Below, piece after piece: positions 9,000 to 18,139 of a DNA stretch of 64,000 nucleotides. Both the position numbers and the translations under genes were made by a program. A model generated the notes under the pieces. The model did not search any database. It was not told the origin of the DNA and saw only the letters and a program-made list of their open reading frames with translations. Numbering within the stretch: the stretch's first letter is position 1; every line of letters starts with the position of its first letter. The stretch covers positions 27,431 to 91,430 of the forward strand of contig JAXGPL010000012.1 of assembly GCA_040766985.1 (NCBI GenBank), written 5' to 3'. The stretch comes from JAXGPL01 sp040766985. GTDB lineage: Bacteria > Bacillota > Sulfobacillia > JAUYEG01.

Positions 9000-9660
9000 G
9001 CTCCAACGGAGGATGGCAAGGCGACGACTTCGTGATCGTCGGTATCGTCATGGCCCTGACCCAGCGGATTGCCTGGATGCGCAAGCGGATGGACCTCGTG
9101 TTGGCTCTCGCGCTTACCCCTTGGTCGTTCTCGTTCTGGCCGCAGGGCTTAACGTGATCAACGCGGCGGTTCTCGGGATGCAGGGCCACCATCGAGCGGC
9201 TCGGCGGCCTCAAGCTAGGGGCGATCGCCGGCGGTATTCACTCGATGGGCGTCGGGCGTTCGACGTAGCGGACGGGAGCGGTGACTCTCGTGAACCGCAG
9301 AAATGGGTGCCCGTTGTCGTGTTGCTCGCGGTGCTCGTCGTCGCCCTCGCCGGGGCTGACGGCCAGTGGTGGCAGGACGTGTACTACGGGCGCCCGCTTC
9401 CGCTCGACGTTTTTGCCATCGCACAGCCGTTCTTGCCCTTGATTGAAGCCTACGGCACGAACCGCTGGAGTTATATGCCGACGTACTGTGGGACGCCGAA
9501 TCAGGCTTGCATTGTCCTCGTTCGCTGGGGCCAAAGCTGACCGGCGGTTACTGCGTTGAGCCCTTGGCGGCAGCCCTCGCGCCGCAGGCCGGGCGGATGG
9601 ACGGTCGTGGTGACGTCCAACTACGTGACCCCCGCACCCGGCCATCCCGTCATTGAGGTC
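9000..9660 (+). other. frame-broken stretch: possible holin-like gene plus wall-hydrolase-like gene
   Basis: No intact gene is seen. Reading across frames, 9003-9258 gives a short protein with 'DDFVIVGIVMALTQ', a hydrophobic 'LVVLVLAAGLNVINAAVLG' helix and 'LGGLKLGAIAGGIHSMGV', resembling small phage-type holins. From about 9297 comes a signal-anchor 'WVPVVVLLAVLVVALAGA' followed by 'FLPLIEAYGT' and, in another frame, 'ADVLWDAESG', reminiscent of the start of a lytic transglycosylase domain. Both assignments are inference from short matches and need at least four frame corrections. Confidence 0.3.
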
Positions 9661-9870
9661 GTGACGTTCCCACGCAGGCGCCAGAATCAAGCTTCGAGCA
9701 GCCGCCGGCCAGTTCAGGGTCGCCGCCGATCAGCGTGGCAGAGCCCAGAGCCTGCTGGCCTCGCCGCAGCGGCGCTCGGCAACAGGTCGGCGGTGGAGGT
9801 AGCTGCCGCAACTGTTGGCGCCGTTGTCCGCGGACGGGAACTGCATCGGTCCGTCCTGCGCTTCGGCCTG

Positions 9871-11312
9871 CTATTTGCGTTTGAGCTTGGGCCCTCGGCC
9901 GTATCCTCGACTGCGTAGCCCATCTCGGCGAGCGCGCTCCGGGAGGAATCGGCTTCAGCCCAATTGCGCGCCGCTCCGGCACGTTCGCGGCGGTCCAGGA
10001 TTTCCTCGCCTCCGCGGGATATGCTCCACATCTGTACGGCCGCTCCGTCCTCCGCCGCGGGCAGCTTTGGCGAGGCTCAACGGGCACCCTGTCAAAGTCC
10101 AGCAACAACGCAAGGCTGGCAGCCGGGTTGGCATCATTGCGGGCAACTTCCCAGAGGACCGACATCGCCTTTCGGGGTAGGGGGGGGGGGGGGGGGGGGG
10201 GGCGTGCCGAGGTCGTCGCTTGGATGGCCGCAGGGCGCATGGCCTCCGGGGCTCGGCCACGGGCCAGTTCCCCGCCGTGATCCGGCCCAAGCTCGGCGTC
10301 GGGAGGGCCCGCGGCCAGTTCGTAGGCCCGCTGCCAGAGCTGCTCAAGAGCCGTCTGGGCGCCCCTCACAGTCTCCCACGTGGCTGAGCTTGGACCGGCA
10401 ATGCGCGTTGGAGGGCGGAAGTAGCAGAAAGGGTGATGACCCCGCTTGACGAGGTCGTCATGGGTGTAGAAGTTGCCCAGGCTCTACCCATCCGTCCGCC
10501 GTCCACCAGGAGAAACTGTGCATCCAACGGTCGACGACACGGGGTGCCTGCATGCCGCGCGTCGTTCTGGGCGATCTCGCCTCGTGGTGCACTGGGACGT
10601 GATCGATCCCGCCCGTGTGGATGTCGATCCGTCGCCGAGGTACTTGCGGCCCATCGCCGAGCACTCGATGTGCCACCTGGATACCCGCGACCCCACGGGC
10701 TATCCCACTGCATAATGTGCTCCGGGCAGCTTTGCGCCATAGTGCGAAGTCAGCCGGGTGGCGTTTTTCCGGGTTGACTTCCACCCGCAGGCCGGCGATC
10801 TGGCCTTCCAGGTCCACAAGCCGATAGCTGGCCATACTCCGGGAACTTGCTGATGTCGAAGTACACTCCGTCGCTGATCTCATATGTGTAGCCGAGTTCT
10901 TCGAGGCGCCTGACGAACTCGATCATCTCCGGGATATGCTCCGTGGCCCTGGCGACGACCGTGGGCCGGAGGATATTGAGGGCGGCGGCGTGATCGAAAA
11001 ACACCTTGGCGTAATAGTCGGCGATTTCCCACGGGGTCTTGCGCTCGCGCCTCATTCCGAGCAGCATCTTGTCCTCGCCTTCGTCAGCGTCGGATTCAAG
11101 GTGGCCCACGTCAGTGATGTTCATGACGTGAATGACCTGCAGTCCGAAGTACTCAAGCGCGGCGCAGGACGTCGGCGAAGACATATGCCCGCATATTGCC
11201 GATCGTGGCGGAGTCGTAGACAGTCGGCCCGCATGTATACACACGCACTTTGGGAGGATTTATCGGGGTTAAACGGCTCGACCCGCCGGGTCAGGCCATT
11301 CCATAGTTTCAA
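9871..11312 (-). pseudogene. cysS: cysteinyl-tRNA synthetase, frame-broken
   Basis: Pieces in all three minus-strand frames line up with the whole of CysS: 'LKLWNGLTRRVEPFNPDK' at the start, 'EYFGLQVIHVMNITDVGHL', 'EIADYYAKVFFDHAAALNIL', 'DGVYFDISKFPEYGQLS', 'GYPGWHIECSAMG', 'DIHTGGIDHVPVHHE', 'FLLVDGGRMG' with the KMSKS region disrupted, 'LSVLWEVARN', and a C-terminal 'AEMGYAVEDTAEGP' ending with stop at 9871. The total span of about 480 codons equals a normal CysS. Many frame changes (six or more) and a 23-G run interrupt it. CysS is normally essential, so either a second copy exists or this consensus is wrong. Confidence 0.85.
10180..10202. repeat. run of 23 G
   Basis: A homopolymer of 23 G lies inside the cysS reading region, where a conserved Asp-Asp-Phe-Asn-Thr segment of CysS would be expected. 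Such a run is most simply an assembly or basecalling artefact; a slippage-prone tract is the biological alternative. Confidence 0.9.
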
Positions 11313-11590
11313 ACCAAGCCATCGGGCATCGCTCGCGGTGCGCTTTTTTTCAGCCCAGTATACCACGGTGCCAGGGGAGGTGCTCCGGGGCATGTCGAGC
11401 CAAACCACACGGTCGCCGGCCTTCGGGCGTCTGTTGACCCTCAGCCCAGCCTTCACTTATGCTTGGCCCCAGGGGCAGGGCGGACCCGCACCGCACGCCG
11501 GGTGACGCAGCGCCGTCCCTCCGTAGCCACCGCCGTGCGCCTCCTTGAGGGACCGGCACAGAGCCCTCAGCCACAACGGCCGGCTCCCGA

Positions 11591-12796
11591 TTGGCTTCAC
11601 CATGGCCCACCAGCTCTACCGCCCTCGTGGGCGGCCTGGGTCAACCCTACCTACGTGAACTCGGCATGAGCACGGTCTTCATTGGAAGACACTTCGTCGC
11701 GGCCGGCGTGCAGGCGGCCGCGAGCTTCGGTGGGGGATTCCTGGCCGACGCCTTCGGCCGCCGCAGGATCTGGCTGGCCGGCAAGGGGATGCACATCGCG
11801 GCGTTTGCAGTGCTGGCCTGCGGCGTGACCGGCCCCGCACTGTTCGCAGCCCCGGTGCTGTCCGGACTGTCCCAAATCGGCGTTGGAGTGTATTCGGCGA
11901 CGACCGCGGACGCGACGGACGGCTCAGGGAGGGCGACTTTCTTCGCGATTCTCCGCACAGTGGACTCGACGGTCGCTGTTCTTGCCCCGTTGGCAGGTGG
12001 CCTGATCGCCGACTGCTGGGGCGTGCGCACCGCCTTTGTGCTGGCTATACCGATGCTTATCGGCGTCGCGCTGATCATCCGCCGGCTGCACGAGCCGCCG
12101 CGCTGCCCGGGCGGCTTATCGGCGTCGCGGTCCCCGGCCGCAAAGGGATTGGCTTCCGGCCTCGCCGCCCGGCTCGTCGACGGTGTGGTCCACGGCCCGT
12201 ATCCGCGCACCGCATATGTTATGACGGGCTTTCAGTTGCTTAACGGCCTGGGCAACGGCTTGATCGGCCTTGCGATACCACTGATCCTCAAAGACGTGTT
12301 TGGCATGGGGTACACGGGGATCAACGCGGCTCAGACAACCGCGGCGCTCGGCTCCGCACTGACCATGGTCGTCGGCGGCCGCATAGCCGACCGGCGCGGA
12401 CGCCGGACGATGATGCTGGCCTCAAGCCTGGCGGGCACGGCCGCCTTTGCCTTCATGCCGGTTGTTAACGCCGGGTGGCAGTTCTACGTGCTGCTTTTCG
12501 CGCTTTGCCTGCTGGACAACGCGGCCGCCGGGGCCTTCAGCGCGACCACGATGGAGTGCGTGAAGCCCGCCGTCAGAGCCACATTCGGCGGGATCACGCA
12601 GGGAATCTGGTCGGGCGGATATGCTCTGGGCAACCTTGCCGGCGGCCTGCTCTACACGGCCGGTGCGGATGCGCCGGCAATCGCCGTCATCGCCGTCAAC
12701 GCATTGACCACGGCTCTGCTATGGGCGTTCGTCGAGGAAACCGGCCGTACGCGGCGGCCGCGGGGACCAACCGCGGAGGAGGGGACCGGCGGATGA
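11591..12796 (+). CDS. MFS transporter, N-terminus probably incomplete
   Basis: This MFS permease starts at about helix 2: the first recognisable residues are 'PYLRELGMSTVFIGRHF', which in relatives follow helix 1. The motif 'GGGFLADAFGRRRIWL' (helix 2-3 loop) and its second-half copy 'GGRIADRRGRRTMMLAS' are clear, and about eleven membrane segments remain. No good ribosome site precedes ATG 11591, and the missing helix is not found in the 250 bases upstream, which directly follow the low-quality-looking cysS tract. A frame error or real truncation at the 5' end is likely. Substrate unknown. Confidence 0.7.
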   Translation: MASPWPTSSTALVGGLGQPYLRELGMSTVFIGRHFVAAGVQAAASFGGGFLADAFGRRRIWLAGKGMHIAAFAVLACGVTGPALFAAPVLSGLSQIGVGVYSATTADATDGSGRATFFAILRTVDSTVAVLAPLAGGLIADCWGVRTAFVLAIPMLIGVALIIRRLHEPPRCPGGLSASRSPAAKGLASGLAARLVDGVVHGPYPRTAYVMTGFQLLNGLGNGLIGLAIPLILKDVFGMGYTGINAAQTTAALGSALTMVVGGRIADRRGRRTMMLASSLAGTAAFAFMPVVNAGWQFYVLLFALCLLDNAAAGAFSATTMECVKPAVRATFGGITQGIWSGGYALGNLAGGLLYTAGADAPAIAVIAVNALTTALLWAFVEETGRTRRPRGPTAEEGTGG

Positions 12797-12896
12797 CGGG
12801 TGCGACGGGCTGAGGGGGATGCTGTCCCTGGAGGTTCCCCCCGCCCAGCCGCGAAAACCTGCCCTCAAGTGGTCATCATGGTGAGGGGGCTCGGCA

Positions 12897-14661
12897 ATGC
12901 GTTTGGACAAAGACCTGCTGCAGACAATCGCCAGGGACATGCTCAACAGGGATGTACCCGCCGACGTCGCCTCGGACACCGTTGACAGGCTGGAGACCGT
13001 TCTCGCCTGGGTCAACGGCATGGACGAGGGGCGTCTCGGCGCTGCCGGACCGGCCGGACTGCTGGATCTGACCAGGCCCGGGTGGCGCGTCGATGCGCCG
13101 GCTAACCCGGCCTACGCAACGGTGCGCCCGACCGGCCGCGGAAGCGGCTACGGCGCGCCGCCGGGGATCCCGGCCCAGGGAGCCGAGGCTCCCGCCGGTA
13201 CGCAGGCCGCCGGGCACGCCGACCGGGCCCCGGCCGGCGTGCCGCTGCCGGACGGTCCGCTCGGTGTAGAAGCCACGACCCTGGCCGCGATGATCAGGCG
13301 GGGCGAGGTTTCCTCACGCGAGGTTGTGAAGGCGACCCTGGAGCGCATCGCAGAGCTCAATCCCGTCCTCAACGCTTACCTGACGGTGATCGGGCCGCAA
13401 GCATTGGGTCAGGCTGAAGAAGCCGACCGGGCCACGGCCCGGGGTGACCTGAGCGGGCCGCTGCACGGCGTGCCTGTGGCAGTCAAAGACATCATCGAGA
13501 CCGCCGGCGTGCGCACCACCTGCGGGTCAAAGATCCTTGCGGACTACGTTCCCGAGAGGGATGCCACGGTTGTACGCAAGCTCCGCGAGGCGGGGGCGAT
13601 TGTCGTGGGCAAGACCAACACCCACGAATTCGCATTCGGTCCAACCACAGTCAACCCACACTACGGCGCCTGTCGCAATCCCCACAATCCGGCCTGCGTG
13701 AGCGGTGGTTCAAGCGGAGGCTCGGCCGTCGCCGTCGCGACCGGCCAGGCACACCTGGCGCTCGGCCCCGATACGGGCGGGTCGATCCGCATCCCCGCCG
13801 CATGCTGCGGCGTCATCGGTATCAAGCCGACCTACGGCAGGGTGAGTAAAGCCGGCATCTTCCCGCTGAGCTGGTCGCTCGATCACCCGGGCCGCTGGCC
13901 CGGACCGTCGCTGACGTCGCCCTGGCGCTTTCGGTGCTGGCCGGTCACGACCCCGGAGACCCTCCACGGTCGCGGAAAGGCCTGGCAGGCGACTGGGCCG
14001 GCGCGCGCGCAATCCCGGTAATCTCGCCGGATGCAAGGGGATTCCGAAGGATGGACTCGTACCGGGCTTCGGCAGGTGGCGGCCGGTTTCCGACGGGCGG
14101 TGGCCGCCCTTGGCGATCTGGGGGTAGAGGTACGCGAGGTTGAGTTCCCTCCGGCCGACGCGATGCTCCTCGCCAACCGCCTGCTCATCCTCGCCGAAGC
14201 CGCTGCCTACCACCTGCCGACGCTGCGCGCCAGGCCCGACGACTACGGGCCCGACGTACGCGTGCGCCTGGAACTGGGGCAAGGTACCTACAGCCATGCA
14301 CTACATCACCGGGCAGCGGCTTCGCGGGGAGATATGCCGGCGCAGCGTCGACAATGACCGGCGCCGACGTGTTGTTGACTCCGTCGCTGCCGGTGGCCGC
14401 GCCCTACATCGGGCAGGACCGCCTGGAGTGGGCGGACGGCGAGGAAACCGTGCCCGATGCGCTGATCCGGTTCCCCGCTCCGTTCAACATCACAGGCCAG
14501 CCGGCCCTGTCGCTGCCGTGCGGATTTGATGCGGGGCGCCCGGTCGGCATCCAGATCATCGGCAGGCCTTCGACGAAACCACGGTCTTCAGGGTGGGAGC
14601 AGCGCTCGAACAGGTTTCCGGCACCGCCGCGGATTCAGCGCCGCGAAGCCGGGTAGATTAG
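12897..14661 (+). pseudogene. amidase-signature hydrolase (GatA/AtzF-like), frame-broken
   Basis: This is a Ser-cisSer-Lys amidase. The Lys motif 'VPVAVKDIIETAG', the cis-Ser motif 'SGGSSGGSAVAVA' and the nucleophile region 'DTGGSIRIPAACCGVIGIKP' are intact (about residues 195-310). An N-terminal extension of about 120 residues has a helical head and a Gly/Pro/Ala linker. After about 13890 the frame shifts; the remainder is recovered as 'AFRRAVAALGDLGVEVRE'-like sequence, then 'MTGADVLLTPSLPVAAPYIG', 'FPAPFNITGQPALSLPCG', and a last shift near 14575 leading to a stop at 14661. At least three frame corrections are needed. ATG 12897 is the first in-frame start and no strong ribosome site is seen. 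Substrate unknown. Confidence 0.8.
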
Positions 14662-14748
14662 CCGTGCGGGGCGGCCGCCTGCACCGTGCAGTCAGCAGCC
14701 GGCGGCCTCGTGCGGTCGACCCGGCTGCCGACCATGGGAGGTGCGCAG

Positions 14749-14934
14749 ATGACCGAATCCGGGCAGAGCCAGCCAAGCCGCAGGGATATGGAGCAGGTCC
14801 TCGCCCAGCGCTTTGGCTATTCCGACTACGATAGCTTTCGAGCGGGAGTCGTCCAGAGCATTGGCAAGGGCGGTCTTAAAAAGCTCGAAAAAGAACTGGA
14901 CAAGTACGGGCCCGCCGAACCGCCGGTGGAATAG
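14749..14934 (+). CDS. small uncharacterised protein, 61 residues
   Basis: No family is recognised. ATG 14749 follows GGGAGGTGCGCAG, a strong ribosome site. The protein is soluble and charged: a polar N-terminus ('MTESGQSQPSRRDMEQVL'), then 'RFGYSDYDSFRAGVV' and a Lys-rich helix 'GGLKKLEKELDKYG'. It lies just after the broken amidase and converges with the DUF362 gene, so a DNA- or nucleotide-binding small helper is possible but unsupported. Confidence 0.6.
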   Translation: MTESGQSQPSRRDMEQVLAQRFGYSDYDSFRAGVVQSIGKGGLKKLEKELDKYGPAEPPVE

Positions 14935-14975
14935 CCTTCCCCGCGGCCTCGCCGGCGGGCCGAAGGGCCCCGTGG

Positions 14976-16364
14976 CTACTGCAGTTCAACGCGCGTGATC
15001 CAGCCGGGTGCAGCCTCGTAAGCCAGCGACTCGGCCCTGCCGAGATCCCTCCACCGGAGCAGGCGTTCGGGGGTGCCCCGCAGGTCGATGTGTCCCGGGT
15101 CGGCATCCGTCAGGGCGACCTGCGGCGCTACGCCGTATGAGCGCGCGATGTGGGGGAAGGCCCGGTAGTCGAAGCCCATCACCGTCGCCGCGACTGTATC
15201 GACGCATACCGGGTCGGTCCCCGCGAGCAGCAGCCCGTCCCTGCGCCGGCGCCCGTTGGTGGGCCCGGCCCCTTCACTGCCCTCGATCCCGTCCACGACG
15301 CTGAGGTACTTGCGCCCGGGTGCGGCCCCGAGCGTTCCGTCCGGCCTGCCGTAACGGAGGATCTTGTTCAGATCGATGATTGTGCGCCAGAGGGTGTCGT
15401 TGCCGAACCAGTTCGCATCCTGCGCCTTCATCACTCCCTGCAGGTTGGCGAGCAGCCGGCGGTCGATTCCCGCCAGGTCGCCGGACGCAGGCCATTCGTC
15501 TCCGCCTTCGCTCGTCGGCCCTCTCTTGCGGTGGGGGATCAGGCCCTTTCTGGCGTTGATGCCGATGAGGTTCTTCAGGCTGAAGGTCACCCCGGCCTTG
15601 ACGTGGGTCTTGAACTTCGGCACGCAGATGAAGGTGTCGCTCGTCAACACCGTGCGCGGGATCAGGTACTGGTGCCTGCCGGGGCGATGGTGCCGCGAGG
15701 TTTCCGCAGCCTGCGCACCCTTCATCACCGCCGAAAAGGTGTGGTCGGTGACCCGCAGCAGGCCGGCCAGTTCGTCTCGCGACGCGTGCTCGCTCAGCCG
15801 GCCTAGGTCGACCAGCACATAGCCCTCAGGATCGCCGAACGGGAAATCTCCCGCACCCAGGCCCGGCGCCTCACGCAGGCCTTCGACAAGGCCGTCGGGG
15901 CCGATCCGGGCGATCTGTGAGCGCAGGTCGAGCATCTTTATCGGCCGGCCGTGTCTCGCCGCCAGCGGCCCGGCAGCCGCCCACATCCCGGAAACCACCG
16001 CTTCGCGCCGGAAATCCGCCTCCTGCGTCGTGACCTCGCCGATGACCACACTGCCATCCGGCCCGCTCCGGGCTAGTGCCATATCCGCGAGCGCAGCCAG
16101 CACCGCTCCGTGCGTGATGTTGCCGAATAGGTGCCCGTCGCCCTGGGGGTGGTAGTGCGATACCCAATTGGGCTTGATCAGCACCCTGTCTCCCAGCTCG
16201 ACGACGCCCGCCAGGCCGGGCGTGCCCGCGGCCGCCAGGACCTCGGCGACTGCCCGGTAGACCGGGGCCCCCGGATCGACGAAGCTCGCCACATCGGTGC
16301 CGAATGCGGCAGGGTAACGGAGCGCCGGGTCGAGGTGCACGCCGACCAGACTACTGCGGTTCAT
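14976..16364 (-). CDS. DUF362-family protein
   Basis: This 462-residue protein belongs to the DUF362 family (uncharacterised; some members carry ferredoxin domains). The N-terminal part has 'DRVLIKPNWVSHYHP', the middle has 'CVPKFKTHVKAGVTFSLKNLIGIN' split over 15585-15660, and the C-terminal part has 'DGLLLAGTDPVCVDTVAATVMGFDYRAF', typical of the family. No 4Fe-4S CxxCxxC cluster motif is present, and no signal peptide. Its ATG overlaps the stop of the aminotransferase remnant by 4 bases (ATGA), so they form one operon. Function unknown; relatives are linked with anaerobic metabolism and maturation. Confidence 0.8.
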   Translation of the reverse strand: MNRSSLVGVHLDPALRYPAAFGTDVASFVDPGAPVYRAVAEVLAAAGTPGLAGVVELGDRVLIKPNWVSHYHPQGDGHLFGNITHGAVLAALADMALARSGPDGSVVIGEVTTQEADFRREAVVSGMWAAAGPLAARHGRPIKMLDLRSQIARIGPDGLVEGLREAPGLGAGDFPFGDPEGYVLVDLGRLSEHASRDELAGLLRVTDHTFSAVMKGAQAAETSRHHRPGRHQYLIPRTVLTSDTFICVPKFKTHVKAGVTFSLKNLIGINARKGLIPHRKRGPTSEGGDEWPASGDLAGIDRRLLANLQGVMKAQDANWFGNDTLWRTIIDLNKILRYGRPDGTLGAAPGRKYLSVVDGIEGSEGAGPTNGRRRRDGLLLAGTDPVCVDTVAATVMGFDYRAFPHIARSYGVAPQVALTDADPGHIDLRGTPERLLRWRDLGRAESLAYEAAPGWITRVELQ

Positions 16365-16642
16365 GCCGACGCCTCCTTGAGAACGGCGAGCACGCGGTCG
16401 ACTTCCGCCGCTCGGTTATAGAGGCCCAGCCCGAACCGGATCGCGTCGCGCCGGACCGTGAAGGCGACGCTTCGACGCGGTCGAGGTAGGTCCTTGTCGG
16501 GGCCCCTGCGGTGCGCCTCGCGGTGAAAACGCACGAGTTCTTCAAGCACGGGCCGGGGTGTCGGGTTCTGGTTGGCGAGGTCGAAGTAGATCGAGTGCCC
16601 AGTGACTGCAAACCGGCGGCGCGCTTGGGAGAGCCTGTCCAA
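16361..16642 (-). pseudogene. class V aminotransferase reduced to its two ends
   Basis: The 94-residue product joins an N-terminal segment 'IYFDLANQNPTPRPVLEELV' of a class V PLP aminotransferase (cysteine desulfurase-like or serine-glyoxylate type) to a C-terminal segment 'VAFTVRRDAIRFGLGLYN' plus 'VDRVLAVLK'. The PLP-binding Lys domain, about 250 residues, is absent with no frame loss, so it cannot be an active aminotransferase. TTG 16642 follows AGGAG. It overlaps the DUF362 start. Either an internal deletion or an assembly collapse removed the centre; a free-standing small protein is less likely. Confidence 0.65.
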
Positions 16643-16676
16643 GGAAACCACTCCTTACGATTGCTTACCGATGTGG

Positions 16677-17993
16677 TTAGATTTGACCTGGAGGCGCGCC
16701 GGATGCAGTTTCCGATCCTGCCTGCGCCGTTTCTCCGCTTGGTAGCGCAACCGTCGTCCCGCCTTGCCCCGGTTGTTGCCTCCCCTGTTGCCGTTGTCCC
16801 GCGGCCGTGGCACGAGCGTCCATGCGCCTTGCCCATTGCCAGCTACCTACCGAAACGGCCGCCAGGGCAAGCCCCGTCAGCGGAAATGCCCCTTCAAGCC
16901 AACCCTGGCTGGCCATCCAGCCGTGCCAGAGCGGGGTGAGCGCCATCGCGATGTTGCCGATCGACCCGACCAGAGCCATTGAGAGCGCCCGATCGCCCGG
17001 CCGGACCGCCTCGCCGGCGATCGCCATCTGGACATTGTGCATGGCGCCGCCGCAAAAACCGAACAGCAGCATCGGCAGGACGCCAACTGCGGAAGCGGCC
17101 AGAGCCGGGATGAGGGCCATGCCGAGGGCGCCGAGCAGGCCTGAGAGCCCGAGCAGGTCCGCCCGCCGTCCTGGCCGCACGTACGGCCCCGTGACCAGCG
17201 AAAACAGCGCTACGGCGGCCATGCGGACGGTCGCCAGGAGGCTGATACTTGCGGCGGACATCCCGTGGCTCTTGAGGAGCACCGGGTAGAAGGACGTCGT
17301 CACCGTGAACGGAACTACGGACGCGATGCAGACCAATCCGGCCAGCCATACGCCCGGCGAACGGGCGACCCGGCCGACCTGCGCGCCGGCATCTCTGGTG
17401 AAGCTCCTGCCCGGGGTCGCGACGATCTCGGCGGGGCCGTGGCCGAGGCGGGCGGCGGAGCGGTTTCTGCCGACGACCAGGGAGACTCCGCTCACGGCGG
17501 TAAGCAAGGCGAGCAGCCAAAACGCGGCCGCGGGTCCGGCCTTGACGATCAGAAGGCCCGCCAGCAGCGGCCCGGTCATCCCGCCGATCGTGACGACGAA
17601 ATTGTAGATGCCGATGTAACTGCCGATGCGGTCGCCGGCCAACTCGAATAGGTGAGCCTGGTTGGCCGGCCAGAAACACGCCCGTCCAAGGCCCGACAGC
17701 ACCTGAGCGACGGCCACGAACGTCGCAACCGCCGCCACCGGAGCATTGGCAATGAGCAGTCCGGAAGCCGTCATCAAGGCACACCCGGCGAGCATCGCGG
17801 CGATGTTGCCGACTCTCCCCGCCACGAGCCCGGCCGGGATCCTGGCGAAAATCTGGACGACCGAAGGCAGCGCCAGGAGCGAGCCGATGACCAGCGGCGG
17901 CACGCCCATGTCGACGAGGTAGAGCGGAAGCGCAAAGCTGAAAACGCTGAGCGCTGCATCATATATCGCCGGCACCAAGTACGTTAGAGCCAT
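16677..17993 (-). CDS. MFS transporter
   Basis: This is a 438-residue MFS permease with twelve predicted helices and a polar C-terminal tail of about 45 residues rich in Gln/Gly. The loop motif is 'GLVAGRVGNIAAML', and helix 4-5 carries 'GLGRACFWPANQAHLFELAG', similar to Bacillota efflux proteins. The start at 17993 follows a divergent 140-base gap to iorA. It is upstream of, and same strand as, the aminotransferase remnant and DUF362 gene, so it may be first in that operon, though 26 bases separate the coding parts. Substrate unknown. Confidence 0.82.
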   Translation of the reverse strand: MALTYLVPAIYDAALSVFSFALPLYLVDMGVPPLVIGSLLALPSVVQIFARIPAGLVAGRVGNIAAMLAGCALMTASGLLIANAPVAAVATFVAVAQVLSGLGRACFWPANQAHLFELAGDRIGSYIGIYNFVVTIGGMTGPLLAGLLIVKAGPAAAFWLLALLTAVSGVSLVVGRNRSAARLGHGPAEIVATPGRSFTRDAGAQVGRVARSPGVWLAGLVCIASVVPFTVTTSFYPVLLKSHGMSAASISLLATVRMAAVALFSLVTGPYVRPGRRADLLGLSGLLGALGMALIPALAASAVGVLPMLLFGFCGGAMHNVQMAIAGEAVRPGDRALSMALVGSIGNIAMALTPLWHGWMASQGWLEGAFPLTGLALAAVSVGSWQWARRMDARATAAGQRQQGRQQPGQGGTTVALPSGETAQAGSETASGAPPGQI

Positions 17994-18139
17994 AACGCAT
18001 TTGATTTGACAATGAGCCCGTCGATTCCTCCCGGAGGAGGCGTTGGCGGGGATATCGAACTAGATGGATGATTGTGGCTCTGCTCACATTCTTTAGTGCG
18101 CCATAGTCCTAAAGTAAGGCAAAAGGGGAGGTGTGCCCG

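Noticed and set aside
8137..11312. Programmed frameshifting as an explanation for broken genes
   Set aside because: There are far too many shifts, with no slippery sites or pseudoknots at consistent places.
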